Below are positions 48,251 to 59,762 of a stretch of 64,000 nt of DNA, piece by piece. Origin of the DNA: Pasteurella skyensis (GTDB lineage: Bacteria > Pseudomonadota > Gammaproteobacteria > Enterobacterales > Pasteurellaceae); assembly GCF_013377295.1 (NCBI RefSeq), contig NZ_CP016180.1:1798001-1862000 (forward strand), given 5' to 3'. The notes below the pieces were generated by a model that saw only the letters and a list, made by a program, of their open reading frames with translations, ran no database searches and was not told where the DNA came from. Numbering within the stretch: position 1 is the first letter of the stretch; every line of letters begins with the position of its first letter. The translations under genes were made by a program, and so were the position numbers.

Positions 48251-48306
48251 TAAGCGGTAACTTACAGGCAAGAATTTGCAAAAAATTAAGAGTAAGTGAC
48301 CGCTTA
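48251..48306. terminator. paired-USS terminator after rlmB
   Basis: TAAGCGGTAACTTAC (48251-48265) pairs with GTAAGTGACCGCTTA (48292-48306) with one mismatch; AATTTGCAAAAAATT lies in the loop. Confidence 0.65.
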
Positions 48307-48462
48307 GCTATTATTTTTCATAAATTATCAAAATAATCTAAAAACGATCTTGCTCTTAACTCTTTTTTTGCGTAGAATTGGCGACCTATTTTAATGATTT
48401 AAAAATGTTAGTAGCAAGTTAATTAGAAACAGAATGCGAACGCATAATTTAGCGGAGTATAT

Positions 48463-48774
48463 ATGTACGCAGTTTTCCAAAGTGGCGGCAAACAACACCG
48501 AGTAAGCGAAGGTCAAGTAATTCGTTTAGAAAAACTTGAAGTTGCAACTGGTGAAACAGTTGAGTTTGACAAAGTGTTAATGGTCGTTAATGGTGAAGAT
48601 ATCCAAATTGGTGCACCAGTAGTTGCTGGTAGCAAAGTAGTAGCAGAAGTTGTTTCACACGGTCGTGGCGATAAAATTAAAATCGTTAAGTTCCGTCGTC
48701 GTAAACATAGCCGTAAACAACAAGGTCATCGTCAGTGGTTCACAGAAGTGAAAATCACTGGGATTACAGCATAA
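48463..48774 (+). CDS. rplU: 50S ribosomal protein L21
   Basis: 103 residues, family length. [20 protein letters not shown] and [23 protein letters not shown] (the rRNA-binding basic patch) are nearly invariant. First gene of rplU-rpmA; the leader 48310-48462 has no clear hairpin. Confidence 0.98.
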   Translation: MYAVFQSGGKQHRVSEGQVIRLEKLEVATGETVEFDKVLMVVNGEDIQIGAPVVAGSKVVAEVVSHGRGDKIKIVKFRRRKHSRKQQGHRQWFTEVKITGITA

Positions 48775-48794
48775 TTTCAGAGGAGATCAAGTAG

Positions 48795-49052
<258 letters not shown>

Positions 49053-49074
49053 TTTTCAAAGTAAAGAATAAATG

Positions 49075-49095
49075 ACCCCGCACTTTATGCGGGGT
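49075..49095 (+). terminator. intrinsic terminator after rpmA
   Basis: ACCCCGCA (49075-49082) pairs with TGCGGGGT (49088-49095) and is followed by TTTTTTTATA. Confidence 0.9.
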
Positions 49096-49125
49096 TTTTT
49101 TATAGGATTTAAGAAAAGAGAGTAT

Positions 49126-51233
<2,108 letters not shown>

Positions 51234-51238
51234 TATTC

Positions 51239-51274
51239 AAAATCCCTCTTAATGATTACCTTAAGAGGGATTTT
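51239..51274. terminator. bidirectional terminator after obgE
   Basis: AAAATCCCTCTTAA (51239-51252) pairs perfectly with TTAAGAGGGATTTT (51261-51274). Convergent obgE and the EamA transporter flank it; a degenerate uptake sequence follows. Confidence 0.8.
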
Positions 51275-51300
51275 GCAAATTTTAACGCACATCTAACCGC

Positions 51301-52182
51301 TTAGTTTGATATATCTATCTCTTTTTTATACTTTTCAACACGAGAAACCATTGTAACAGCAAAGATAATTAATGCTGCACCAATCCATAATTCTCCCGGT
51401 GGAAGATAGCCAAACACTAACCAACCAGCTAATACATTAAATGGCAGTTTTAAATGATCAAAAGGTTGTACAAAAGAAGCATCGGCAAGATTATAGGATT
51501 TCGCAATAGCAAATTGAGCCATTGCAGTTACAGCACCTAATAAAATCAAAATACCCCAAGTTGATAAATCACTCGGCATTAAAATATGAGAATAACCAAA
51601 TAGGTAATTTACTGGTAGTAATAACACCAATAAATAAGCAACAATAGTAATAGGGTTATCATCTTTTGAGGTATATTTAGTAATAAGTGAAGCAAATGAC
51701 CAGAATACTGCTGCTGCAATAGGTAAGAACGCATAAATATTAAAATCATCAGACCAAGGTGAAAGAATAATAAAGCCACCTAATAAACCAATTAACGTTG
51801 CAATATAGCGGATTTTACTTACATCTTCTTTTAGGAATAAACCAGAACCAATAGTAGTAAAAAGAGGTGAAAGCATTACTAACGCAATAGCTTGCCAAAT
51901 TGGTACATAAGCCAGTCCATAAGTCCAAAGTTGCACCCCAAAGACAGAAAATGCTACTCGGACAAAATGCAATAGTCGGTGCTTGGAGTTTATGGCTTTT
52001 TTACTTCCTCTTATTCCCAGAAAAGGAATAATAAAAATAAAGGCTAACGCATATTGGAAAAACGCGATGGCAGAGGGATCAATAGTTGAGCTTAAATATT
52101 GCACACTGGTATTTGTGATAGCAAAAAGAAGACCCGCTAGAACCATAAATAGCCCGCCGAGTAAAGAATTACTGCTTTTCAT
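51301..52182 (-). CDS. ribN: EamA-family transporter under FMN riboswitch, probable riboflavin importer
   Basis: 293 residues, ten membrane segments in two EamA halves (FMVLAGLLFAITNTSVQYLS, FLPIAAAVFWSFASLITKY). The family alone gives no substrate. The assignment to riboflavin uptake (RibN type) comes from the FMN riboswitch and terminators directly upstream on the same strand: the sensor would shut the gene off when flavin is plentiful. ATG at 52182 has AGGAAT upstream. No other flavin gene is adjacent. Confidence 0.8.
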   Translation of the reverse strand: MKSSNSLLGGLFMVLAGLLFAITNTSVQYLSSTIDPSAIAFFQYALAFIFIIPFLGIRGSKKAINSKHRLLHFVRVAFSVFGVQLWTYGLAYVPIWQAIALVMLSPLFTTIGSGLFLKEDVSKIRYIATLIGLLGGFIILSPWSDDFNIYAFLPIAAAVFWSFASLITKYTSKDDNPITIVAYLLVLLLPVNYLFGYSHILMPSDLSTWGILILLGAVTAMAQFAIAKSYNLADASFVQPFDHLKLPFNVLAGWLVFGYLPPGELWIGAALIIFAVTMVSRVEKYKKEIDISN

Positions 52183-52347
52183 AATTATTCCTTATATGAA
52201 GATATAAATTTTTTATGGTTTTTACCATAACCTAAAAATGTCAGTTTTTAATTTAATCGGTTTATGGGCTAGGGATAGCAGATACTATTCTTCTTCGCTT
52301 TTACCCATTGCTTTAAAAACAATTGATACAAAGTTAAGAAAAATAAA

Positions 52348-52379
52348 AATGCCCTGAAATCCTAAGATCTCAAGGCATT
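52348..52379 (-). terminator. second terminator between FMN riboswitch and transporter
   Basis: On the minus strand AATGCC...GGCATT closes an imperfect stem (TGA/TCA, ATC/GAT inside) followed by TTTTATTTTT. It could back up the first terminator. Confidence 0.65.
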
Positions 52380-52396
52380 AGAAAGCATACAGAAAA

Positions 52397-52418
52397 ACAC
52401 TTGAGAGAACTCAAGTGT
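52397..52418 (-). terminator. expression-platform terminator of the FMN riboswitch
   Basis: ACACTTGAG-TTCT-CTCAAGTGT on the minus strand, followed by TTTTCT. It lies about 20 bases downstream of the aptamer's 3' end. Confidence 0.8.
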
Positions 52419-52436
52419 ATTAATTTCTATTTGTTT

Positions 52437-52556
52437 TTCTTCTTCCATCCAGACTTTAACTGTCGGTATAAGAATTTCACTTATTCCTGCATCCGCTTTC
52501 GCTTCCGCTCGTGGACTATCACCACCGATCGGGAATTTCACCCTGCCCTGAAGATT
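52437..52556 (-). ncRNA. FMN riboswitch (RFN element)
   Basis: Read on the minus strand it contains the RFN landmarks in order: ATCTTCAGGGCAGGGTGAAA, ATTCCCGATCGGTGGTGATA, GTCCACGAGC, a variable arm, ACCGACAGT and AGTCTGGATGGAAGAAGA, with ends pairing (ATCTTC/GAAGAA). It binds FMN and here controls the downstream EamA transporter by transcription termination. Confidence 0.95.
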
Positions 52557-52736
52557 AAATATATGCTAATTTTGGAAGTATTTTGTTAAAAAGTCAATAA
52601 TTATTCTAGTTATATGGTTTTCAGATAAATTTTATTAGTTTTACTTATATCTACTATTTTGTTTCTTGAGTCCGAATAAAATACTATCAAAGTGGTATTA
52701 AGTTCAACAGTTTTGCTAGGCATTGATGTAACTTGT

Positions 52737-52979
52737 TTAGTTTTCAATAAGAAGTAAGTACAGAACATAAATTAGAAAGCCAGTTACTCCAAATAAAGTA
52801 ATTTCTATTGGAACATACCCCTTGAAAATATATCCAACTAATGATGCTATTAACGAGCTACCTCCAGCTTTCAAAGCAAAGCGAGGATTGTTGGAGATTA
52901 CATACCCTGTAACACGCAGCACTGTTGCTCCAGTAGTTATCAATAAGTATATGAAAAATATAAGTAAAATCACTTCCAA
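52737..52979 (-). CDS. small membrane protein of unknown function (second of a pair)
   Basis: 80 residues, almost entirely hydrophobic, with probably three membrane segments (VILLIFFIYLLITTGATVL, LIASLVGYIFKGY, ITLFGVTGFLIYVLYLLLI). It starts with TTG at 52979, one base after the upstream stop, with GAGG nine bases before. The NPRFALKAG... VPIEITLFGVTGFL pattern parallels NPLRTARVV... YSIELTLGSGFL in its neighbour, so the two look like an ancient tandem duplication. Function unknown. Confidence 0.65.
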   Translation of the reverse strand: MEVILLIFFIYLLITTGATVLRVTGYVISNNPRFALKAGGSSLIASLVGYIFKGYVPIEITLFGVTGFLIYVLYLLLIEN

Positions 52980-52980
52980 T

Positions 52981-53217
52981 TTAAATCACCTCGCCCAGTA
53001 ATAGTGACAAAAAACCACTACCCAAAGTGAGTTCAATTGAGTATGGAAGTTCAAATAAAAACACCAATAAAGCTGACACTATCATTCCTATCACCACTCT
53101 TGCCGTACGAAGAGGATTTTCATATGCAAAACGTTGTAATGCACGAAAAGGAAATGCAACTAGATCAAATAGCGCTCTTGTAACCATCATCATGATGAAT
53201 ATTATTAGTCCGCCCAT
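52981..53217 (-). CDS. small membrane protein of unknown function (first of a pair)
   Basis: 78 residues, hydrophobic: LIIFIMMMVTRALFDLVAF, VVIGMIVSALLVFLFEL and LTLGSGFLSLLLGEVI are likely membrane segments, with a short basic loop RALQRFAYENPLRTAR between. Coupled to the next small gene. ATG at 53217 has only a weak ribosome site. No family is recognised; the genes lie between a riboswitch-controlled transporter and a metal permease. Confidence 0.65.
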   Translation of the reverse strand: MGGLIIFIMMMVTRALFDLVAFPFRALQRFAYENPLRTARVVIGMIVSALLVFLFELPYSIELTLGSGFLSLLLGEVI

Positions 53218-53377
53218 GTTTAATATTCTTTTAAATTTAATTATTTACAACTTAGCAAGCTTAACACTAACTCTAACAACTCTAATAAAGCAACTTATTA
53301 TGTCAATCTCTACTTGAGATATTATAGATACCATTAGAAATAATAGCTAAAATTTTCTTATGGTATCCACTCTGTCA

Positions 53378-54523
53378 TTAAGATTTTTTCTTTAAATATT
53401 TTCTAAAATATAGCACATAGGACATCAAAAGAAGTAAAACCAAACCACACACAACAGATAGAGGTGTCATTTGCATTGAATGGGCTTGCATTCCTTGTTT
53501 TTCTAAACCTACGTGGAAAAAGTCAGCTAAATAATCTGTAATCCAGCCAAATACAAAGCTAAGTGAGATTAAGCAACTTAAATAAACAGCAAGGACTTTT
53601 TTACCTAACTCTTTTTTTACAATCGCCAGTGTCGCAATATTGGTTGCAGGACCCGCTAATAAGAACACTAAAATTGCGCCAGGAGAAACGCCTGCAAATA
53701 ATAATCCAACAGCTAGCGGCGTACTGGATGTAGCACAGATATACATTGGCACACCTATTAGTGCCATAATAAGATAAGCATAAGAACTAGATCCCCAAGT
53801 TTCTAAAAATTCGGCTGGAATCCACGTGATAATTCCCGCAGAAATAATGAGTCCTACAAGTAACCAGAGTGCAGTATCATTGATTAAATCGATAAAACTA
53901 AACTGAAACCAGCGAGATACTTTGGATAAAAATGACGGTGAAACCGCTGATTGTTTATGTTCAGAAGAGCAACAACTTTTTTGCTGCTCTGCTTCTTGAT
54001 GACTACAACAATCCGTTGTCTCGACTTTTTTATGACTACAGCAAGGAGACTCACTGTGTTGGTGTGAATCCTGATGCTCCTCCGCTACCCTTTTTTCTGT
54101 TTCAGACTCTTTCTTTTCTACAAACATAACCATCAAACCTGTTAAGATAGCTGTAGTTACCGTAGCAATAGGACGTATAACCGTCATCAAAGGTCCCAAT
54201 AGAGCATAAGTAATTGCAATAGAGTCTAACCCTGTCTCTGGGCTTGCAATTAAAAAAGAAGTAGTTGAAGCTTTAGATGCTCCTGCTCGGCGTATACCAA
54301 GTGCAACAGGAATAACACTACAAGAACATAATGGTAGCGGTGCTCCAATTAACGCTCCTTTCACTACTGATCCCGTCGTTTTTTTACCTAAATGTTTATG
54401 TAAAAAATCAGAGGGAACCATTACTTTAATTAATCCTGAAAGTAAAAAACCCATCAATAACCACGGAGCAGATTCAAAAACTAACATAAAGAAATTTTGT
54501 ATAAAATGTGTAAGAGTATTCAT
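53378..54523 (-). CDS. permease of the SO_0444 / ArsP-like metal efflux family
   Basis: 381 residues from MNTLTHFIQNFFMLVFES, with GGGGAAGAGA upstream; the frame back to 54577 overlaps arsR. GAPLPLCSCSVIPVALGIRR carries the CSCS motif of the DUF318 permeases, and MYICATSSTPLAVGLLFAG is repeated in the second half. The cytoplasmic loop (about 160-195) is packed with Cys and His (SPCCSHKK, DCCSHQE, KSCCSSEH), a metal-handling insert typical of Cu/Zn efflux members. Cotranscribed with the ArsR regulator. Confidence 0.85.
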   Translation of the reverse strand: MNTLTHFIQNFFMLVFESAPWLLMGFLLSGLIKVMVPSDFLHKHLGKKTTGSVVKGALIGAPLPLCSCSVIPVALGIRRAGASKASTTSFLIASPETGLDSIAITYALLGPLMTVIRPIATVTTAILTGLMVMFVEKKESETEKRVAEEHQDSHQHSESPCCSHKKVETTDCCSHQEAEQQKSCCSSEHKQSAVSPSFLSKVSRWFQFSFIDLINDTALWLLVGLIISAGIITWIPAEFLETWGSSSYAYLIMALIGVPMYICATSSTPLAVGLLFAGVSPGAILVFLLAGPATNIATLAIVKKELGKKVLAVYLSCLISLSFVFGWITDYLADFFHVGLEKQGMQAHSMQMTPLSVVCGLVLLLLMSYVLYFRKYLKKKS

Positions 54524-54533
54524 TCTCTTCCCC

Positions 54534-54872
54534 TTATTTGGATTGATGAATAGTGGCATAAATACATTCATTTGCATGACTTAGCATATTGTCTAACAAC
54601 TCTGCAATATGACGATCAGCAAGTGAATAATAAACATATTTTGCATCTCGTCGCTTTTGAACAAGATGAGATTGATATAAAGTTTTCAAGCGTGCGGAAA
54701 TGCTACCCACTTTTGCGTTTTCTAACTCAGCAAGTTCATTAACACAACGTTCTCCCTGTCTTAAATGGAGTAATAAATTAAGACGAGCAGGATCGCCTAA
54801 AGCATTAAACATCATTGCCGCTCGTTCGAGCGTGAGTGAGTCAGGCTGTTTTGTAATGTTACTTTTAGTCAT
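54534..54872 (-). CDS. ArsR/SmtB-family metal-responsive repressor
   Basis: 112 residues. The winged helix-turn-helix reads FNALGDPARLNLLLHLRQGE, then ELENAKVGSISARLKTLYQS and LVQKRRDAKYVYYSLAD. One Cys (C43, GERCVNEL) replaces the C-x-C of classic arsenic sensors, and His residues near the C-terminus (DRHIAELL, SHANECIY) may give an alpha-5 site. It probably represses itself and the downstream permease until a metal binds. Metal specificity cannot be read. Confidence 0.9.
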   Translation of the reverse strand: MTKSNITKQPDSLTLERAAMMFNALGDPARLNLLLHLRQGERCVNELAELENAKVGSISARLKTLYQSHLVQKRRDAKYVYYSLADRHIAELLDNMLSHANECIYATIHQSK

Positions 54873-54897
54873 ATACTACCTAATTTTAAGCTAAATT

Positions 54898-54925
54898 ATT
54901 CTATCAATCTAATGAATCATAGAAT
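54898..54925. promoter_or_regulatory. probable ArsR operator
   Basis: ATTCTAT (54898-54904) and ATAGAAT (54919-54925) are perfect inverted arms 14 bases apart, 26 bases before the arsR ATG, where an autorepressor would bind. Confidence 0.55.
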
Positions 54926-55023
54926 GACAGATTATAAAAGTCAAACTGTTTTTCAATCATTGTATAAATAAAATTTGCAAATTTTGGTCAATATCGTACC
55001 GCTCCATCATAAATAAAGCATAA

Positions 55024-55066
55024 AAAAACTCGTTAATTCTTTATTTCAAAGATCTAACGAGTTTTT
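55024..55066 (-). terminator. intrinsic terminator after rluD
   Basis: AAAAACTCGTTA (55024-55035) pairs with TAACGAGTTTTT (55055-55066); the minus-strand transcript of rluD ends with a T-run. Confidence 0.75.
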
Positions 55067-55114
55067 ATCTGTTCGTTGTTTTATCGTTATAACAGTAGGC
55101 TGGAATGAGAAAAA

Positions 55115-56092
55115 TTAATAATTCAAATCCTCTTTATACAATTCATAATCCTCTTTTAACACCTCCACCAATTCAACAAAGTCATCAGGCAACGGAGCAT
55201 GCCACTCCATTATTTCTTTTGTGATTGGGTGCTCTAGCCGAAGCATAGTAGCGTGAAGTGCTTGTCGATGAAAATTACGTAGCACATTCAAAAATTTTTC
55301 ACTTGCCCCTTTAGGTGGACGTGGACGACCTCCATATACTTGATCACCCAGTAATGGATGAGCAATATGTGCCATATGCACACGAATTTGGTGAGTACGA
55401 CCAGTTTCTAAACGTAAACGTAAACGTGTATGATTGCGGAATTTTTGCATAATCCGATAATGAGTAACAGCAGGTTTTCCCATTGGATGGACTGCCATTG
55501 CAATGCGTTTGGTTGGATGACGTGCCATTGGTTCGTCTACTTTTCCCCCTTGAGTCATTACTCCACTGGCAATTGCCTCATATTCACGTGTAATTCGACG
55601 TTTCTGTAATGCTGCGACTAAATGTGTTTGTGCAGGAATGGTTTTCGCAACCACCATTAACCCTGTTGTATCTTTATCTAAACGATGTACAATACCTGCA
55701 CGAGGCACTTCAATAATGGCAGGATAATGATGTAATAACGCATTTAGAACTGTCCCATCTGGGTTACCTGCACCTGGGTGAACAACAAAACCTTTAGGTT
55801 TATTGATAACTAAAATATCATCATCTTCATAAACAATATCCAGTGCAATATTTTGTGCTTCAAAGCGTACTTCATCTTCGAGTTCCGCAAGAATTTCTAT
55901 TTCCTCACCACCCAACACTTTTTCACGTGCTTTATTGACAACTTTACCGTTTACTTTCACACGATCATTATCAATCCACACTTTCAAACGAGAGCGTGAA
56001 TAATCAGGAAAGCTTTGAGCAAGTGCTTGATCTAAGCGAGAACCGATAAGTTCTGCTGAAATTTCTGTTTTTAAGGTAATTTCTTGAGCCAT
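55115..56092 (-). CDS. rluD: 23S rRNA pseudouridine synthase
   Basis: 325 residues. An S4 domain (SRLDQALAQSFPDYSRSRLK, VKVNGKVVNKA) precedes the catalytic GIVHRLDKDTTGLMVVAKT with the essential Asp. LRLETGRTHQIRVHMAHIAH is also typical. RluD makes the three pseudouridines of helix 69. It diverges from bamD, an arrangement conserved in gamma-proteobacteria. Confidence 0.96.
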   Translation of the reverse strand: MAQEITLKTEISAELIGSRLDQALAQSFPDYSRSRLKVWIDNDRVKVNGKVVNKAREKVLGGEEIEILAELEDEVRFEAQNIALDIVYEDDDILVINKPKGFVVHPGAGNPDGTVLNALLHHYPAIIEVPRAGIVHRLDKDTTGLMVVAKTIPAQTHLVAALQKRRITREYEAIASGVMTQGGKVDEPMARHPTKRIAMAVHPMGKPAVTHYRIMQKFRNHTRLRLRLETGRTHQIRVHMAHIAHPLLGDQVYGGRPRPPKGASEKFLNVLRNFHRQALHATMLRLEHPITKEIMEWHAPLPDDFVELVEVLKEDYELYKEDLNY

Positions 56093-56218
56093 TTAAGTAT
56101 TAATTTCCAATTTATGGTTTTCTTATTCAGTGATGTTCTATAAAATAGGCTAATGAACTTAGCCAATAATAGCAAGTCTAATCGACATTATACATTAAAA
56201 CTTTAGGTAAAATTTATT

Positions 56219-56995
56219 ATGCATCAATTAAAATCATTTGTTTCTGTTATCTTAGCAGCCATTCTACTGACTGCTTGTTCTAGTTCCAAAAAGGATATTG
56301 AAACCCTTCCTTATCAAAATCTTTATAACAAAGCACAAACTTATGTGCAAGAAGAGGATTATAGCTCTGCCATTCGTTATTTAGAAGCCATCGATGGTCG
56401 TTTCAAACACAGCTCTCAAAGTGAGCAGATACAATTAAATTTAATGTACTCTTATTATAAAACAAGCGAATACTATAAGGTGATCGCTGTTGCAGAACGT
56501 TTTGTACGTAATAATCCACAAAGTGTAAATATGGATTATGTATATTATCTTGTTGGTTTATCGAATGTACGCTTAGGAGATAATTTTATTCAAGATTTCT
56601 TCAAAGTAAATCGAGCCTCTCGTGCAGTAAAAAATATTCGTAATGCCTATGGCAACTTTAAAGTTATTTCAGATAACTTCCCTCAAAGTAAATATGTAGC
56701 AAAATCAAGACAGTGGATGCTATATTTAAAAAATCGCTTAGCAGAACATGAATTTGAAATTGTAAAATATTATGACCAAAGAGATGCTTACGTTGCAATC
56801 GTTAATAGAGTTGAAGAAATGATTCGCTATTATCCAAATTGCAAAGCAACGTCAGAAGCGTTACCTTATTTACAAAAAGCCTTTGAAAAAATGGGAATTC
56901 ACGATTCAGCTCAAAAAACCGCAGACTTGATCAGAGCAACCCAGCAACAAAAATTTGATAATGTTAAAAAACCAGAATATGGTGAGCAATTTTAA
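56219..56995 (+). CDS. bamD: outer membrane assembly lipoprotein BamD
   Basis: 258 residues. Lipoprotein signal MHQLKSFVSVILAAILLTAC (lipobox LTAC, C20), then five TPR-like repeats (YNKAQTYVQEEDYSSAIRYL, YYKVIAVAERFVRNNPQS). The essential BAM-complex subunit that delivers beta-barrel proteins to BamA. GLSNVRLGDNFIQDFFKVNR is highly conserved in BamD. Confidence 0.95.
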   Translation: MHQLKSFVSVILAAILLTACSSSKKDIETLPYQNLYNKAQTYVQEEDYSSAIRYLEAIDGRFKHSSQSEQIQLNLMYSYYKTSEYYKVIAVAERFVRNNPQSVNMDYVYYLVGLSNVRLGDNFIQDFFKVNRASRAVKNIRNAYGNFKVISDNFPQSKYVAKSRQWMLYLKNRLAEHEFEIVKYYDQRDAYVAIVNRVEEMIRYYPNCKATSEALPYLQKAFEKMGIHDSAQKTADLIRATQQQKFDNVKKPEYGEQF

Positions 56996-57092
56996 GCGGT
57001 AAGATCATTACATTTTTTTACAAAAATTTTTCCCCTTCTCCCCTTCCCTTTTATATAGGGAAGGGATTTATTTTTTAGGAATAAATAGAATA

Positions 57093-58121
57093 ATGCGAAT
57101 TTTAGGAATTGAAACGTCTTGTGATGAAACGGGCATCGCAATTTATGATGAACACAACGGCTTAATTGCTAATCAACTTTATAGCCAAATTGAGATGCAC
57201 GCAGATTATGGTGGTGTTGTACCTGAGCTTGCTTCTCGAGATCATATTCGTAAAACACTTCCCTTAATTCAAGCCGCTCTTAATGAAGCACATCTGACGG
57301 CAAAAGATATTGATGGTATTGCTTATACCGCAGGGCCAGGATTAGTGGGTGCATTGCTAGTAGGTTCAACTATTGCTCGTTCTCTCGCTTATGCATGGAA
57401 TATCCCTGCTCTAGGTGTACACCATATGGAAGGGCATTTACTTGCACCAATGCTAGAAGAAACTCCTCCTGAATTTCCATTTATTGCGCTCTTGGTCTCT
57501 GGTGGACATACTCAACTGATCAAGGTTGAGAATGTGGGAAGTTATGAGTTACTTGGAGAATCTATTGATGATGCTGCGGGTGAAGCCTTTGACAAAACAG
57601 GAAAATTATTAGGGTTAGACTACCCTGCTGGTGTGGCATTATCCAAATTAGCTGAACAAGGTAATCCTGAACGCTTTAAATTTCCTCGCCCAATGACCGA
57701 CAGACCAGGATTAGATTTTAGTTTTTCAGGCTTAAAAACAGCTACGGCTAATGAAATCAATAAACAAATAGCTCAACAAGACACATTAGATAAACAAACT
57801 CGTTGTGATATTGCTTATGCGTTTCAAGATGCTGTTGTCGATACTTTAATGATAAAGTGTCGTCGAGCATTAAAACAAACTGGTTATAAACGTTTGGTGG
57901 TTGCTGGTGGAGTGAGTGCAAATAAGCAACTTCGTCATAACCTTGCAGAATTGATGAAAAAACAAAGAGGTGACGTTTTTTATCCTCGTCCTGCTTTTTG
58001 TACCGATAATGGAGCAATGATTGCTTATGCGGGATTTTTACGTCTTAAAAATGGAGAACAAAGCGATTTAAGCATTACGGTTAAACCACGCTGGGCAATG
58101 ATGGAATTAAATAAAATATAA
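57093..58121 (+). CDS. tsaD: tRNA N6-adenosine threonylcarbamoyltransferase
   Basis: 342 residues. [20 protein letters not shown] and the metal-binding [14 protein letters not shown] (H111, H115) with [13 protein letters not shown] and [13 protein letters not shown] define the Kae1/TsaD family. It adds threonylcarbamoyl to A37 of ANN-decoding tRNAs with TsaB and TsaE, producing the substrate later methylated by TrmO (9 kb). Confidence 0.97.
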   Translation: MRILGIETSCDETGIAIYDEHNGLIANQLYSQIEMHADYGGVVPELASRDHIRKTLPLIQAALNEAHLTAKDIDGIAYTAGPGLVGALLVGSTIARSLAYAWNIPALGVHHMEGHLLAPMLEETPPEFPFIALLVSGGHTQLIKVENVGSYELLGESIDDAAGEAFDKTGKLLGLDYPAGVALSKLAEQGNPERFKFPRPMTDRPGLDFSFSGLKTATANEINKQIAQQDTLDKQTRCDIAYAFQDAVVDTLMIKCRRALKQTGYKRLVVAGGVSANKQLRHNLAELMKKQRGDVFYPRPAFCTDNGAMIAYAGFLRLKNGEQSDLSITVKPRWAMMELNKI

Positions 58122-58159
58122 AGCATTTCCTTTATCTCAAAGAAATACATAAAAACAAA

Positions 58160-58189
58160 AAACCGCTTAACTCTTGCTAAGCGGTTTTA
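58160..58189. terminator. terminator between tsaD and rplI, made of paired USS cores
   Basis: AAAACCGCTTA (58160-58170) pairs with TAAGCGGTTTT (58179-58189), with A-rich and T-rich flanks; bidirectional. Confidence 0.85.
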
Positions 58190-58212
58190 TTTAATCGTTA
58201 AAGATTATGATT

Positions 58213-58662
58213 TTACTCTGCAACAACCACGATAGTGACTTGTGAAGCAACTTCTGCGTGAAGTTGAACTTTAACAGTGTATTCGCCTAAAGCACGAAGA
58301 GGACCTGCGCCTAAACGCACTTCACTTTTCGCTAATTCAACACCTGCTTTAGATACTGCATCTGCAATATCACGAGCACCGATTGAACCGAATAAACGAC
58401 CATCTTCACCAGCGTTAGATGCAATTGTAATTGCTTCTAATGCATTCATTTGATCTGCTCGAGCTTGTGCTGCTGCTAATACTGCAGCTGCTTTAGCTTC
58501 TAATTCTGCACGACGAGCTTCAAAATATTCAATGTTTGCTTTGGTTGCCATAACTGCTTTACCTTGAGGGATTAAGTAGTTACGAGCAAAACCTGATTTA
58601 ACATTTACTTGATCGCCCACGCCACCGAGGTGAGCAATTTTGTCTAATAAAATAACTTGCAT
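58213..58662 (-). CDS. rplI: 50S ribosomal protein L9
   Basis: 149 residues. [35 protein letters not shown] and the long helix to the C-terminal domain ([19 protein letters not shown]) match L9. Last gene of rpsF-priB-rpsR-rplI. Confidence 0.98.
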   Translation of the reverse strand: MQVILLDKIAHLGGVGDQVNVKSGFARNYLIPQGKAVMATKANIEYFEARRAELEAKAAAVLAAAQARADQMNALEAITIASNAGEDGRLFGSIGARDIADAVSKAGVELAKSEVRLGAGPLRALGEYTVKVQLHAEVASQVTIVVVAE

Positions 58663-58678
58663 TTACTGATTCCTCTTC

Positions 58679-59229
<551 letters not shown>

Positions 59230-59230
59230 C

Positions 59231-59599
59231 TTACTCGCCTGCACCTTCTTCTGCTTTAGCATCAGGAGCCTTACGCTCATCTTTCGCTTTAGCCATTGGA
59301 GATACTTCTGTTACGGCGTGCTTAGTACGAATGACAACGTTACGAAGAACGGCATCATTAAAACGGAAGTTTGTTTCTAGCTCGTCGATTACTGTTTGAG
59401 GCGCTTCTACATTCATTAACACGTAGTGTGCTTTGTGTAGTTTATTAATCGGGTACGCTAATTGACGACGACCCCAATCTTCTAAGCGATGAACTTGACC
59501 ATTTGCTTCTTTAATAGAAGTAGTATAACGTTCGATCATACCTGGTACTTGTTCGCTTTGGTCCGGATGAACCATAAAAACGATTTCGTAGTGACGCAT
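59231..59599 (-). CDS. rpsF: 30S ribosomal protein S6
   Basis: 122 residues. [40 protein letters not shown] and the acidic C-terminal tail ([10 protein letters not shown]) match S6. First gene of the operon; the leader has a long stem likely bound by S6:S18. Confidence 0.98.
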   Translation of the reverse strand: MRHYEIVFMVHPDQSEQVPGMIERYTTSIKEANGQVHRLEDWGRRQLAYPINKLHKAHYVLMNVEAPQTVIDELETNFRFNDAVLRNVVIRTKHAVTEVSPMAKAKDERKAPDAKAEEGAGE

Positions 59600-59621
59600 A
59601 TTGATCCTTACGGGTTAATCA

Positions 59622-59690
59622 GCCTTCGAGATAGCCCAGTCACAACGCTTTCGAAAGCAAGGATAAAAAAATAAAAGTGTGACTGAAGGC
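59622..59690 (-). promoter_or_regulatory. rpsF leader stem, probable S6:S18 autoregulatory site
   Basis: On the minus strand GCCTTCAGTCACA pairs with TGTGACTG...GAAGGC, leaving an asymmetric internal loop GGCTATCTC on the 3' side. It lies 20-90 bases before the rpsF ATG, where other bacteria carry an S6:S18 binding RNA. The fold was worked out by eye. Confidence 0.5.
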
Positions 59691-59727
59691 GATATTATAC
59701 GGATTATTTCTTTTTTCACAAGTAAAA

Positions 59728-59762
59728 AATTTGCAAATTTAACTCACTAACTGACCGCTTGT
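59728..59762. repeat. uptake signal sequence after the IgaA-like gene
   Basis: AAATTTGCAAATTT followed by ACCGCTTGT (59754-59762). It overlaps the 3' end of the IgaA-like gene. Confidence 0.8.
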
